NCBI RefSeq assembly: GCF_003443615.1
Contig: NZ_CP031967.1
Span: forward strand, 1,798,001-1,862,000
Reading direction: 5' to 3'
Origin: Alteromonas sp. BL110
Lineage (GTDB): Bacteria > Pseudomonadota > Gammaproteobacteria > Enterobacterales > Alteromonadaceae
DNA length: 64,000 bases
Positions 19,827 through 29,484 of this stretch are shown one piece after another; within the stretch, counting starts at the first letter, position 1; each line of letters starts with the position of its first letter. The notes under the pieces are model-generated. The model saw nothing but the letters and a program-made list of their open reading frames with translations, ran no database searches and was not told the DNA's origin. A program made the translations under genes and the position numbers.

Positions 19827-19880
19827 CGCTTTGTATTGCTTCACGTTAAGCGCAGGTTTACCGAGGAGCGATACAAAGCG
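19827..19880 (+). other. Long hairpin in the ilvDA 3' region
   Basis: Bases 19827-19842 pair with 19865-19880 in a 16-pair stem: 14 Watson-Crick pairs and two G-T pairs. The G-T pairs are G-U in a plus-strand transcript but would be mismatches in a minus-strand one, which favours a plus-strand RNA. A second, mutually exclusive pairing joins 19794-19802 to 19824-19832. Function unknown. Confidence 0.5.
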
Positions 19881-19946
19881 GCACTATTACTACCCCTAGC
19901 GAGTCATTGTTAATAAAAGGCCCTATTAGGTAGGCAAACGGCCAAT

Positions 19947-19976
19947 AAAAAACCCATGCAAAGCATGGGTTTTTTT
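19947..19976. terminator. Bidirectional intrinsic terminator between ilvA and plsB
   Basis: ACCCATGC at 19952-19959 and GCATGGGT at 19963-19970 form a perfect stem with an AAA loop. A run of A lies before it and seven T after it, so it can stop ilvDA transcripts and convergent plsB transcripts. Confidence 0.9.
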
Positions 19977-20015
19977 ACGCCTGTAAGAAAGCGATAATTT
20001 GGGGGGCAAACGAAG

Positions 20016-22469
20016 CTAGCTAGCTGTGTTAAGCGCAACATTTTCTAGATGCTGAATCATCTCAGGCCATATTAGCGCCATCACGTCAGCGCGCAAGGCC
20101 TCACACTCTTCCGAATATTTTAAGCTACCGTCTTTTTCAGAATCTAACCAGTGGTTATCTTTCAGTGCGCCGATAAAGCTAGACAGCACGTTCTTATCGT
20201 AAAACTCAGGAGAGCTTAAGCCGTAAAGGGCTGATAAGCGCTCAGCGACTTGTTTACTTTCTCGCTCTAATGCACTGCGGCTAATCACCTTTTCTTTATC
20301 AAGAATAGTCAACACCACGGCATAACGTTGCAAGGTTTCTTGCATACAGCGGCTTAGTAACCACGCAGAATGGAACTGTTTGCAGTGCGCATCTGGCGGT
20401 AAAAGCTCTCCGTCCTTTTGACGCAATAGTCCGTTGTCTAACATCGCGGTGATCAATGCATCAGTATGCGCAAGCGCTTCATCTTGTGTTAAATGTAAAA
20501 ACAGTTCTTTTTGCAGCAAAGGATAAAGTGCTGCAATTAGTTGTAAAATACTGTTCTTAGTTGCGCCTTTTTTAGCGAAGATAGACGCCATGATAAGACC
20601 TGGTATGGCGAACAAATGCAAAATGTTGTTGCGATAATAGGTCAGGTATACAGCAGATTTAGGCTGAGGACTGATCAAACGTCCGTAATCGTCTTCTTTA
20701 ATATCAAAACGGCCTAATTTTAACGTATCCCGAAGCAATTCTTGTGCTGATGAATCTGGAATAGTGGCGTCATTACTAAAGGGCACTGTTTTGAACAAGT
20801 TCATGAAGTCATCCATGGCCTGTTTAAGCTCTACTTCACTCATGGTCTGCCTTTTAGAAGACAGTAGGCATAGCGAAGCTAAAGCCATGCCGTTAAGTGC
20901 CGCAGCGCGGTTAATGCGCGTCATAACGTTATTGGCCAATTCATTAACAGCAGGCGTTAACCAAGCAGGCTTTTTCTCTGGCTCGGCATCACGACAGTCG
21001 CGCCAGTTCGGCACATGGCTTTCAAGGAACTGATTAAGCGCAATAGGCTCACCAAAGTTCACATATCCGTGCCCATAATTCTTAAGCTTACGAATGGCTG
21101 AGAAAACCTGAAGGTTGGACTCTTTTTTCTTCTTTGACCCTTTAAGTTCGTTCAGGTAACTCTTCACTTCCATCACATTCTCATAGCCAATGTAGACAGG
21201 AACAATACTTACTGGGCGATTAACGCCTTTAAGCATGGCTTGAATTGTCATGGCCAGCATACCGGTTTTCGGCGGTATTAAGCGACCGGTGCGGCTACGT
21301 CCACCCTCAGGGTAGTACTTTACTGAGTAACCTTTGTTAAACAGCAGCTCTAAATATTCTCTGAATACGGCCGTATACAGCTTATTGCCTGCAAAGCTGC
21401 GGCGGAGAAAGAAAGCGCCACCTCTACGGAATACTTTTCCGACAGGCCAAAAGTTAAGATTGATACCTGCTGCAATATGAGGCGTTACCATACCTTCGTG
21501 ATAAATCACGTAAGTTAATAACAGGTAGTCCATGTGGCTGCGGTGGCAAGGCACATAGATGATTTCGTGACCGTTAGCGGCCAATTCACGAATGCGTTCA
21601 GCGTGACCTACACTAATGCCGTTGTAAATCTTATTCCAGATTCGAGTCAGCAGTCTGTCGCCGAACCTTATTAGCCCTTCACGATAATCTGCAGCAATCT
21701 CAGTGATATAGGTTTGAGCCCGCTCCTTTGCTTTTTCATGAGTGACTTTTTTGCTTCTCGACTCTTCGGCGATGGCGCGGCGTACCGCATCTGAACCCAA
21801 TACACTGTTGTTGAGTTCTTGACGCTCTAACAGGGTAGGGCCCGTCATGCTTTGTCGTTTACGCTGAAAGTGAGTACTTGCTACGCGTACGAGCTTGTGA
21901 GCAATGCTTTGATCGCTACCATGTTGATTTGACATGGCCCGTGCAGAGACAGCTTTAGAATAATTAATAAAGTTATCTCGGCCTAAAAATAGCACGATGA
22001 AAAGCTTGCGTAGCCAGCTCGGAGCAGCTTTATCAGCAATTAAGTCACTTAAACCCGGGTTGCCGCGCCCTGGGGCTCGGCCCCAGGTCACATAAACAGG
22101 AACTACTTGTAGATCGAGGTTTTCATGGTCTCGATGCAAGTGGAAAAGATCAGTGAAGACCTCTTCAATTCCCGTATCTTTGGCTGATGAGCGAAAAAGA
22201 GGCTGAGTTTTACGTAAAAACAGAGTAGATGAGTACTCTCGACCTGCCAGTGTCAGCGTGTCTGTTGGGCTCGGTAGCCCTAGGAATTTAGTCGACATTC
22301 TCAGCGCAAGCTGATCTGTCACTGAGTTAGTGGGAAGTAGATAAACAATAGGCTTGCTTTTATCTATTCCTAATTCGGTTTCAACGTTTACTGGAATACT
22401 GTGGGCTTTAACCAGTAACTTAACAGGATAATGAAATACCGACAAAAGGGCTTTTCGCATCCACGACAT
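20016..22469 (-). CDS. plsB: Glycerol-3-phosphate acyltransferase (PlsB)
   Basis: PlsB acylates glycerol-3-phosphate at position 1 using acyl-ACP or acyl-CoA, starting membrane phospholipid synthesis at the inner membrane. At 817 residues it matches E. coli PlsB (807). The acyltransferase HX4D motif is seen in PCHRSHMDYLLLTY, and the glycerol-phosphate-binding motif in YYPEGGRSRTGR. A third block (RPVSIVPVYIGYENVMEV) follows in the usual order. The gene stands alone. In E. coli plsB is divergent from dgkA-lexA; here a diguanylate cyclase gene lies between plsB and lexA and dgkA is absent. Confidence 0.95.
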   Translation of the reverse strand: MSWMRKALLSVFHYPVKLLVKAHSIPVNVETELGIDKSKPIVYLLPTNSVTDQLALRMSTKFLGLPSPTDTLTLAGREYSSTLFLRKTQPLFRSSAKDTGIEEVFTDLFHLHRDHENLDLQVVPVYVTWGRAPGRGNPGLSDLIADKAAPSWLRKLFIVLFLGRDNFINYSKAVSARAMSNQHGSDQSIAHKLVRVASTHFQRKRQSMTGPTLLERQELNNSVLGSDAVRRAIAEESRSKKVTHEKAKERAQTYITEIAADYREGLIRFGDRLLTRIWNKIYNGISVGHAERIRELAANGHEIIYVPCHRSHMDYLLLTYVIYHEGMVTPHIAAGINLNFWPVGKVFRRGGAFFLRRSFAGNKLYTAVFREYLELLFNKGYSVKYYPEGGRSRTGRLIPPKTGMLAMTIQAMLKGVNRPVSIVPVYIGYENVMEVKSYLNELKGSKKKKESNLQVFSAIRKLKNYGHGYVNFGEPIALNQFLESHVPNWRDCRDAEPEKKPAWLTPAVNELANNVMTRINRAAALNGMALASLCLLSSKRQTMSEVELKQAMDDFMNLFKTVPFSNDATIPDSSAQELLRDTLKLGRFDIKEDDYGRLISPQPKSAVYLTYYRNNILHLFAIPGLIMASIFAKKGATKNSILQLIAALYPLLQKELFLHLTQDEALAHTDALITAMLDNGLLRQKDGELLPPDAHCKQFHSAWLLSRCMQETLQRYAVVLTILDKEKVISRSALERESKQVAERLSALYGLSSPEFYDKNVLSSFIGALKDNHWLDSEKDGSLKYSEECEALRADVMALIWPEMIQHLENVALNTAS

Positions 22470-22692
22470 GAACTATGTAATCCTATGAAATAAAAACGGG
22501 TGAAGTGTAACACAAACGCATCACAATCTCGCGACGGGCCAATTTTATTGATTTGCTTGCTGTACTGACTCCCTACTTACCAGTAAGTTCAAGAAGCTGA
22601 AAAGCATCTGTGTCTTTAAGCCTTGTGTAGCACTATTTATGGTAAGGCTCACTGAGACTGTTGGCAATCCAACATTTATTATATTGCTATAA

Positions 22693-25038
22693 GTGGTGAC
22701 TATTACTATTTTTATAAAGATTAACGAATATGAGCATGTTGTAGTGGATGATCAAAACCGATTAAAGACGATTGATGACTTTTTGCTCAGCAATGAGGTG
22801 CCGTTGGATCTTGACGACCTTATGGTTGTGCTAGCGGGGGCATATAAGGTGCCTATCGCGCTAATAGGAATAGTTGGTGAATTTGAAGAAACATTCAAAG
22901 CGCGATATGGAACTACACTTTCTAAAGTGAGCCGTGAGCATGCGTTTTGTAGTCATGTTGTGGAAGAACGCGAACAAGTTGTGGTTAACAATGCACATGA
23001 AGACCCCAGGTTTAAAGATAATCCACTAGTGACGGGTGAGCCGCACATCTGCTTTTATGCAGGAACTCCCATTGAAATCAATGAGCAGATTATTGGCGCG
23101 GTATGTCTAATCGATACTGTACCTCGTGAAATCGATGCTAAACATTTAGAAGTCCTAAACAGGATTGGCGCGCTTGTTAGCCAGCATATTTCTCTTTCTA
23201 AAGAGCATGAAGCACTTAAGCGTGAACATGGTTTAATTGAAAAGTCCCCTATAGTGTTGGCGACTTGGCGCAATACTACGTCACTACGGCTAGTTCATAT
23301 TTCTCAAAACAGTGAGCGTGTATTGGGTATATCGGCACAAGACTTACTCAGCGGCGCTGTCGAGCTTGGCGATGTCCTAACTCAAGAAGCTGAAAGCGAC
23401 TTTACTTTTGCTATGCAGGCGCACATAGAAGGTGTGGAAACCCATTCATGCCGCCTTCAAATAGCCACCCCTACGCGGACTATTTGGGTAAGTATGATTT
23501 CTACGGCGAGCTTTCGGGAGGACGGGATGCTGTATTCAGTGCAAGCCTTTCTTTTCGATACCAGCGATCAAAAATATGTTGAAGACAAACTGCACAAAAC
23601 GAATCAACGCATGCGACTGCTATTGGAAGCCTCCGAGTTGGGAACATGGGATTGGAATTTGGCCGCTGATGTAAACCAAGTCAACAAACGTTGGTGTGAT
23701 ATCGTCGGTCTTGAATATGAGTACTATGACACCAGCTCTCGCTTTTTCAGGCAGTTAATTCACCCTGCGGACTATGTAAAAGTAGAAAAGCAATTAAACG
23801 AACACATTACAGGTGAGAGCAAGGTTTTCAATACCACTTTTCGCATGAAACATACTAACGGCTCGTGGATTTGGGTTGAAACCTACGGGAAAACTGTCGA
23901 ATTTGACGTCGCGGGTAAGGCTATTCGCGTTGCTGGCATTCATCGCGACATTACGCAGAGAATGGAAAGTGAACTTCATGAGATAAAGAAAACCCAGCTA
24001 CTTCAGTTTATCAATAAGACCCGTGCCTCTTACCTTCAGAACAACGATTTAACCATGGCCTGCCAAACAGTATTGCCTGAGCTTATTGATATTTCAGATA
24101 GTCAGTTTGCTTTCATAGGGCAAATGAAAGGCGAAGGTGATGCCTCGAAGCTGTTTATTCATGCCATTTCTGAAATAGTGTGGGACAGCAGCAGCTTTAC
24201 GCAATACAACGAGTATAAAAAGCGAAACTTGTATTTCAGTAGCTTTGATAATCTTTTCGGTACCACAATATTAACCGGAGAGGTAACGATAAGTAATACC
24301 TCAGGGAGTCATCCAAACTCAAAAGGGGTGCCACAGGGACATCCTCGTATTAGTCGATTTTTAGGGCTGCCTATAAAGGTCAAAGATAGAGTGGTGGGCA
24401 TGATTGGCTTAGCCAATAAATTTGAGCCCTACACGGTGGAAGATGCGAAATTTATACAGCCTTTATTAGATGCATTAGCAGGTCTTTTCTATGCGGTAGA
24501 ATTAGAAGAAGCTCGTGCTGTTGCAGAAGAAAAGCTTCGACAACTAGCTATGACTGACTCATTGACTGGCTTATATAACCGTAGAGCATTTATTGATGAA
24601 TGCATCGCATTTTCAAAACAGCATTTTAGCGCATGCGTTGCTATTGTTGATATTGATTACTTTAAGAAGGTAAACGACACCTATGGACATGATGCGGGTG
24701 ACCAAGCGCTTATTACAGTTGCAAGGAAAATAGCTAAACAAAACAACGCACCCAATGTGGTGGCCAGGCTTGGAGGTGAAGAGTTTGCTATCGTGAGGTT
24801 GGGTAAAAATAAGCAAGAAATTAACACACAGCTAGAAGCGCTTCGTATAGCTGTTGAAGAAAGCGTTGTTACCTACAAAACCGACACAATTAAGCTTTCA
24901 ATTAGTATTGGTGCAACCTTTATAGATAACACCTATGGCGCAGATTTTAGCGCGCTTTTATCGACGGCAGACAAATGCCTTTACAAAGCGAAAGAGCAAG
25001 GCCGAAATCAAGTAGTATGGGAGGAGGAGTCACAATAA
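22693..25038 (+). CDS. GAF-PAS-GGDEF sensor diguanylate cyclase
   Basis: This protein of about 781 residues reads, in order: GAF-like domain (about 35-165), degenerate PAS (about 180-300), typical PAS fold with WDWNLAADVNQVNKRWCDIV and a C-terminal PAC (about 310-430), second GAF (about 440-605), and GGDEF (about 615-780). The signature is GGEEF at 694-698, so cyclic-di-GMP synthesis is expected. The RxxD inhibitory site normally found just upstream is missing, so product feedback at that site is unlikely. No membrane segment is seen, hence a cytoplasmic sensor. The start is uncertain: GTG codons at 22693 and 22696 are used because the next ATG would cut the first GAF domain. Confidence 0.88.
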   Translation: MVTITIFIKINEYEHVVVDDQNRLKTIDDFLLSNEVPLDLDDLMVVLAGAYKVPIALIGIVGEFEETFKARYGTTLSKVSREHAFCSHVVEEREQVVVNNAHEDPRFKDNPLVTGEPHICFYAGTPIEINEQIIGAVCLIDTVPREIDAKHLEVLNRIGALVSQHISLSKEHEALKREHGLIEKSPIVLATWRNTTSLRLVHISQNSERVLGISAQDLLSGAVELGDVLTQEAESDFTFAMQAHIEGVETHSCRLQIATPTRTIWVSMISTASFREDGMLYSVQAFLFDTSDQKYVEDKLHKTNQRMRLLLEASELGTWDWNLAADVNQVNKRWCDIVGLEYEYYDTSSRFFRQLIHPADYVKVEKQLNEHITGESKVFNTTFRMKHTNGSWIWVETYGKTVEFDVAGKAIRVAGIHRDITQRMESELHEIKKTQLLQFINKTRASYLQNNDLTMACQTVLPELIDISDSQFAFIGQMKGEGDASKLFIHAISEIVWDSSSFTQYNEYKKRNLYFSSFDNLFGTTILTGEVTISNTSGSHPNSKGVPQGHPRISRFLGLPIKVKDRVVGMIGLANKFEPYTVEDAKFIQPLLDALAGLFYAVELEEARAVAEEKLRQLAMTDSLTGLYNRRAFIDECIAFSKQHFSACVAIVDIDYFKKVNDTYGHDAGDQALITVARKIAKQNNAPNVVARLGGEEFAIVRLGKNKQEINTQLEALRIAVEESVVTYKTDTIKLSISIGATFIDNTYGADFSALLSTADKCLYKAKEQGRNQVVWEEESQ

Positions 25039-25249
25039 GTTTTGTCATCTGATTTGCGAAGTCGGGCGAAGCTAAGCCCCACAATCGTATCAATAAATTG
25101 CATGCGTTACCGCGAAAACAGCGAAGAAAAGTTGAAGCTAAGAATAGGTAGCCCAGATATAACTCTTCTTGCGAAATAAGAGCACTGCAATTACTTTATA
25201 CGCTTGCGTATGGCAAAAGACGTGGCAAGTGCTTGTTATTTGTTTTTAG

Positions 25250-25265
25250 GTGTATATACTTACAG
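25250..25265 (+). promoter_or_regulatory. SOS box 1 of lexA
   Basis: GTGT-ATATACTT-ACAG matches the gammaproteobacterial LexA site CTGT-N8-ACAG with one mismatch. It lies 26 bases before the lexA ATG, so LexA represses its own gene. Confidence 0.8.
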
Positions 25266-25268
25266 GAA

Positions 25269-25284
25269 CTGTATGAACAGACAG
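25269..25284 (+). promoter_or_regulatory. SOS box 2 of lexA
   Basis: CTGT-ATGAACAG-ACAG is a full match to the outer LexA half-sites. It begins 3 bases after box 1, so two LexA dimers can sit side by side, as on E. coli lexA. Confidence 0.82.
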
Positions 25285-25291
25285 GTCTTTT

Positions 25292-25918
25292 ATGCGCCCA
25301 CTCACAGCTCGACAAACTGAAGTTTTAGAACTTATCAAAACAACCATGCAAGAAACGGGGATGCCGCCAACGCGTGCGGAAATTGCTCGTCAACTTGGTT
25401 TTCGTTCTGCCAACGCAGCAGAAGAACATTTGAAAGCCTTGGCGCGTAAAGGCGTAATCGAAATCCTGCCTGGTACCTCCCGTGGTATTAAGCTCAATAT
25501 CCCTCTTGAGGATAATGCACCAGAAGAAGAAGGTTTGCCGCTCATCGGGCGCGTGGCTGCGGGTGAGCCAATTTTGGCGCAAGAGCATGTAGAATCCCAC
25601 TACAAGGTCGATCCTGCTTTGTTTCAGCCTCAGGCCGACTTTTTACTTCGTGTGAATGGTATGAGTATGAAAGACATTGGTATTTTAGATGGCGACCTTC
25701 TTGCCGTGCATCGCACCACTGATGTTCACAACGGCCAGGTAGTTGTAGCGCGGGTGGATGAAGACGTTACGGTTAAGCGTTTAGAGAAACGCGGTCGTGA
25801 GGTCTTACTTCATGCCGAAAACGAAGAGTTTTCGCCAATTAAAGTAGACCTTGCCAATGAGCCTTTTGCGATAGAAGGTATTGCTGTGGGTGTTATAAGA
25901 AACGCCGACTGGATGTAA
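25292..25918 (+). CDS. lexA: LexA repressor
   Basis: LexA is the SOS-response repressor, cleaving itself when RecA filaments form on damaged DNA. At 208 residues it is 6 longer than E. coli LexA. The N-terminal winged helix covers residues 1-65 ([20 protein letters not shown]). The cleavage site is Ala90-Gly91 (VAAGEP), and the Ser125/Lys162 dyad lies in GMSM and VTVKRL, each offset by 6 from the E. coli positions. Two SOS boxes precede it and a terminator follows, so it is a single-gene unit. In E. coli dinF follows; here a MATE gene lies some 11 kb away. Confidence 0.97.
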   Translation: MRPLTARQTEVLELIKTTMQETGMPPTRAEIARQLGFRSANAAEEHLKALARKGVIEILPGTSRGIKLNIPLEDNAPEEEGLPLIGRVAAGEPILAQEHVESHYKVDPALFQPQADFLLRVNGMSMKDIGILDGDLLAVHRTTDVHNGQVVVARVDEDVTVKRLEKRGREVLLHAENEEFSPIKVDLANEPFAIEGIAVGVIRNADWM

Positions 25919-25938
25919 GGTTTTGGCATGTTCAACTG

Positions 25939-25964
25939 AAAGCGGCGTAATAGCCGCTTTTTTT
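25939..25964 (+). terminator. Intrinsic terminator of lexA
   Basis: AAAGCGGC at 25939-25946 and GCCGCTTT at 25953-25960 form an 8-base stem with a 6-base loop, merging into a run of seven T. Confidence 0.9.
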
Positions 25965-26500
25965 ATGCCTTTTAATGGTACATTTTAGCCAGTTTTCTTA
26001 TGTTAGCCTCTGTTAGTAAGGTTCAAGACTATAGCATTTGAGATAACTTTTATGTAAAAGGTAAGCGCTATTTAGTCTCTGAATGAAACGTTTAAAACGT
26101 ATCTATTATTTGAAAGTTTGTTTGAAAAACACATTCAATGATGTGTTAGCTGTTGATTTTATGACCAAATAAAGCTTCATCCTTATCAACATCCCGTTCA
26201 AAATGCGCGTTTGATTTCTTAACCGCCGCCAGCACGCCTCATACCTACTCTACAGAATTTGTAACGTAAGCCTGCCACATGAAATGGTTAAAAATTAACC
26301 TTTTCATTAAATTTTTAATAGAAAAGACTAGACGGCACGGCATTATTGCGCAATTCTTATACAGAGATTAACAAAATAATAACAATGACTCTAAATTTGT
26401 TTTACAAGTTGAGGTGATGGGTCAATCGTTCGCAAACCATTTGGTAGGGCATCGCGCAAAATTATCAGCGTTTTTGGTCTTGCTATTACGGAGGTGCTGA
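25965..26500. other. 536-base AT-rich interval before the oxidase genes
   Basis: No gene is seen. It should hold the ctaC promoter. Two small symmetric sites are present: ACGTTT-A-AAACGT at 26088-26100, and GGTTAA-AAA-TTAACC at 26286-26300 followed by TTTTC. Neither matches a regulator site I can name with confidence. Confidence 0.6.
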
Positions 26501-27664
26501 GTGAAACAACTAACGACCGTTTTCGCAAAATGGTGTTCAACAATACCGTTTTTGCTTTTTTCCCCGTTGCTTCTTGCGCAAGAAGTTAGTGAAGAAGCCT
26601 CTTCACTTAATCTAAGACGCGGTGCTACCGACATCAGCGGGCAGGTTTATGACCTGCATATGCTGATGTTCTTTATTTGTGTAGGGATCGCGGTCGTCGT
26701 GTTTGGGGTTATGTTTGCGTCAATGTATCTGCATCGGAAGTCTCGCGGCGCTAAGCCTGCCAATTTTCATGAGAATGTGAAGGTTGAAATAGCGTGGACC
26801 GTTATCCCTTTTCTTATTCTTATCTTTATGGCTGTGCCTGCAGCGAACACGCTTATTGCAATGGAAGACACGTCTGAGCCTGACATGACAGTGTTAGTCA
26901 CAGGCTCTCAGTGGAAGTGGCACTACAAGTACATGGATAGCGACGTCGAATTTTACTCTCTGCTAGCTACTCAGCGCGAGCAAATAGAAAATAAGTTTCA
27001 GAAAACCGACAACTACTTACTAGAAGTTGACCGCCCGTTAGTTATTCCAACTGGTAAGAAAGTACGTTTTCTCATTACTTCAGATGACGTTATTCATTCG
27101 TGGTGGGTTCCTGACTTTGCCGTGAAAAAAGATGCCAACCCAGGCTTTATTAATGAGTCTTGGGCCAAGGTCAATGAACCTGGCGTTTATCGCGGTCAAT
27201 GCGCAGAGCTATGTGGTAAAGACCATGGCTACATGCCAGTAGTGGTTATCGCTAAAGAGCCCGCTGAGTTTGATAAATGGATGGGCGAACAAGAAGAAAT
27301 TGTGCGTAAAGCGAAAGAAGAAGAGCAGCGCCTACTTTCAATGAATATGTCGATGGATGAATTAATGAAAGAAGGCGAGCGCGTTTACAACGCCACGTGT
27401 GCAGCGTGCCATATGCCAAATGGTGAGGGGCTACCGGGCGTATTCCCAGCACTTAAAGGTAGCAAGATGGCGTTAGAAGATCAGCAAGGTCACATCGACA
27501 TTGTCCTACATGGTAAGGCGGGTACAGCTATGCAGGCGTTTAGCAAAATGCTGAGCCTTAAAGAAATTGCTGCGGTTGTCACTTACGAGCGCAATGCGTG
27601 GGGCAATAACACTGGCGATATGGTTCAAGCCAAAGACGTTAATGCAGTGGCAAACGGAAACTAG
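26501..27664 (+). CDS. ctaC: Cytochrome c oxidase subunit II with fused cytochrome c domain
   Basis: This 387-residue protein has a signal peptide (TIPFLLFSPLLLAQ) and two membrane helices. Its CuA cupredoxin domain carries the binuclear copper ligands in GQCAELCGKDHGYMP. A C-terminal class I cytochrome c domain follows, with heme motif CAACHMPNGEG and a distal Met probably in GTAMQAFSKM. The fusion marks a caa3-like oxidase that brings its own electron-entry heme. The start is GTG at 26501 with GGAGG close upstream. It leads the oxidase operon, 10 bases ahead of ctaD. Confidence 0.95.
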   Translation: MKQLTTVFAKWCSTIPFLLFSPLLLAQEVSEEASSLNLRRGATDISGQVYDLHMLMFFICVGIAVVVFGVMFASMYLHRKSRGAKPANFHENVKVEIAWTVIPFLILIFMAVPAANTLIAMEDTSEPDMTVLVTGSQWKWHYKYMDSDVEFYSLLATQREQIENKFQKTDNYLLEVDRPLVIPTGKKVRFLITSDDVIHSWWVPDFAVKKDANPGFINESWAKVNEPGVYRGQCAELCGKDHGYMPVVVIAKEPAEFDKWMGEQEEIVRKAKEEEQRLLSMNMSMDELMKEGERVYNATCAACHMPNGEGLPGVFPALKGSKMALEDQQGHIDIVLHGKAGTAMQAFSKMLSLKEIAAVVTYERNAWGNNTGDMVQAKDVNAVANGN

Positions 27665-27674
27665 GAGCAGACAA

Positions 27675-29333
27675 ATGAGCAAAGCAACTGAAGTTATTTC
27701 GCCAGATACCTCTGCGACTCACATTGGTCAAGTAAATGGTGGTCACTCACAGGGCGATCATCTACATGATGATCATGAACACCACGACCATATTCCTAAA
27801 GGAATAACGCGCTGGCTGTTTACCACTAACCATAAAGACATAGGCACACTCTATCTGTGGTTTGCCTTTATTATGTTTTTAGTTGGTGGCGCGATGGCCA
27901 TGGTGATCCGTGCTGAACTGTTTCAACCCGGTTTACAAATTGTTGAGCCAAACTTTTTTAATCAAATGACCACGGTACACGGACTCATCATGGTATTTGG
28001 TGCTGTTATGCCTGCTTTTACTGGGCTCGCGAACTGGCTTATTCCAATGATGATCGGCGCCCCAGATATGGCGTTACCGCGCATGAATAACTGGAGCTTC
28101 TGGATTCTACCTGGCGCCTTTTTGATTCTGCTTAGCTCGCTATTTATGGAAGGTGGCGGCCCTGCCTTCGGTTGGACATTCTACGCGCCGCTCTCAACGA
28201 CCTATAGTGGAGATTCAACGGCCCTTTTCGTGTTCTCTGTTCACATTATGGGTATTTCATCCATTATGGGCGCGATTAACGTGATAGTGACTATTTTCAA
28301 TATGCGTGCACCGGGCATGACCTGGATGAAAATGCCACTATTTGTGTGGACGTGGCTTATCACTGCATTTCTGCTTATTGCGGTAATGCCGGTGCTCGCC
28401 GGTGCGGTGACCATGGTATTAACGGACAAGTTCTTCGGAACCAGCTTCTTTGATGCTGCAGGTGGCGGCGACCCGGTTATGTTCCAGCATATTTTCTGGT
28501 TCTTCGGGCACCCTGAAGTGTACATTATGATTTTGCCTGCTTTTGGCATTATCTCGCAAATTGTTCCTACCTTTTCCAGAAAGCAACTCTTTGGCTATGC
28601 GTCTATGGTTTACGCCACAGCGTCTATCGCGCTGCTTTCTTTTGTGGTGTGGGCTCACCATATGTTTACCACGGGCATGCCGGTATACATGGAAATGTTT
28701 TTTATGTTTGCCACCATGCTTATCTCGGTACCTACTGGTGTGAAAGTGTTTAACTGGGTAGCAACCATGTGGCGCGGTTCACTAAGCTTTGAAATGCCAA
28801 TGATGTTCGCTATTGCCTTTATTGTGCTGTTCACCATTGGTGGGTTGTCAGGGCTAATGCTGGCGATAACACCTGTGGACTTCCAGTACCACGACACGTA
28901 TTTCGTTGTGGCTCATTTCCACTATGTTCTAGTAACAGGCGCAGTCTTTTCTATTATAGCAGCCGTGTATTACTGGCTGCCTAAATGGACAGGCAAAATG
29001 TACGACACCACTTTAGCTAAATGGCATTTCTGGTGCTCTTTAGTATCGGTAAATGTCTTGTTCTTCCCTATGCACTTTGTTGGTTTGGCAGGTATGCCAC
29101 GTCGTATTCCTGACTATGCATTACAGTTTGCTGATTTCAATAAATGGATAAGCTTAGGTGGTTTCGCTTTCGGTTTATCTCAGCTTATCTTCCTTGCTCT
29201 GCTTATAAAAGCGTGCAAAAAGCAGGGTGAAGCGGTATCGGCGCAAGTTTGGGATGGCGCAGAAGGGTTGGAATGGGAAATTCCATCACCTGCTCCTTAT
29301 CACACGTTTGAAACACCGCCTGTCGTGAAGTAA
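27675..29333 (+). CDS. ctaD: Cytochrome c oxidase subunit I
   Basis: This is the catalytic heme-copper subunit with 12 membrane helices, reducing O2 and pumping protons. Conserved pieces include TTVHGLIMVFG (heme a ligand), GHPEVYIMILPAFG (CuB His cross-linked to Tyr), the HH pair in VWAHHMFTTGMP, and YFVVAHFHYVL. I start at ATG 27675 behind AGGAGCAG, giving 552 residues; longer frames run into ctaC. The N-terminus has a His/Asp-rich stretch, with seven His between residues 24 and 39, before the conserved RWLFTTNHKDIGTLY. That is unusual and could bind metal. Confidence 0.96.
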   Translation: MSKATEVISPDTSATHIGQVNGGHSQGDHLHDDHEHHDHIPKGITRWLFTTNHKDIGTLYLWFAFIMFLVGGAMAMVIRAELFQPGLQIVEPNFFNQMTTVHGLIMVFGAVMPAFTGLANWLIPMMIGAPDMALPRMNNWSFWILPGAFLILLSSLFMEGGGPAFGWTFYAPLSTTYSGDSTALFVFSVHIMGISSIMGAINVIVTIFNMRAPGMTWMKMPLFVWTWLITAFLLIAVMPVLAGAVTMVLTDKFFGTSFFDAAGGGDPVMFQHIFWFFGHPEVYIMILPAFGIISQIVPTFSRKQLFGYASMVYATASIALLSFVVWAHHMFTTGMPVYMEMFFMFATMLISVPTGVKVFNWVATMWRGSLSFEMPMMFAIAFIVLFTIGGLSGLMLAITPVDFQYHDTYFVVAHFHYVLVTGAVFSIIAAVYYWLPKWTGKMYDTTLAKWHFWCSLVSVNVLFFPMHFVGLAGMPRRIPDYALQFADFNKWISLGGFAFGLSQLIFLALLIKACKKQGEAVSAQVWDGAEGLEWEIPSPAPYHTFETPPVVK

Positions 29334-29484
29334 CGATAGGTGGGGTTTGTGAATTAGTCATTCTTGTAAAAGGCTAGGCAGCAGCGGTATGAATGACTTT
29401 CACACATTGCTGACGGTGGAGTAGATAAGCGGTTATGCGAACGTTTACCAACATCCATCTTTGAAGTTACCCGGAGGTTGCGTG

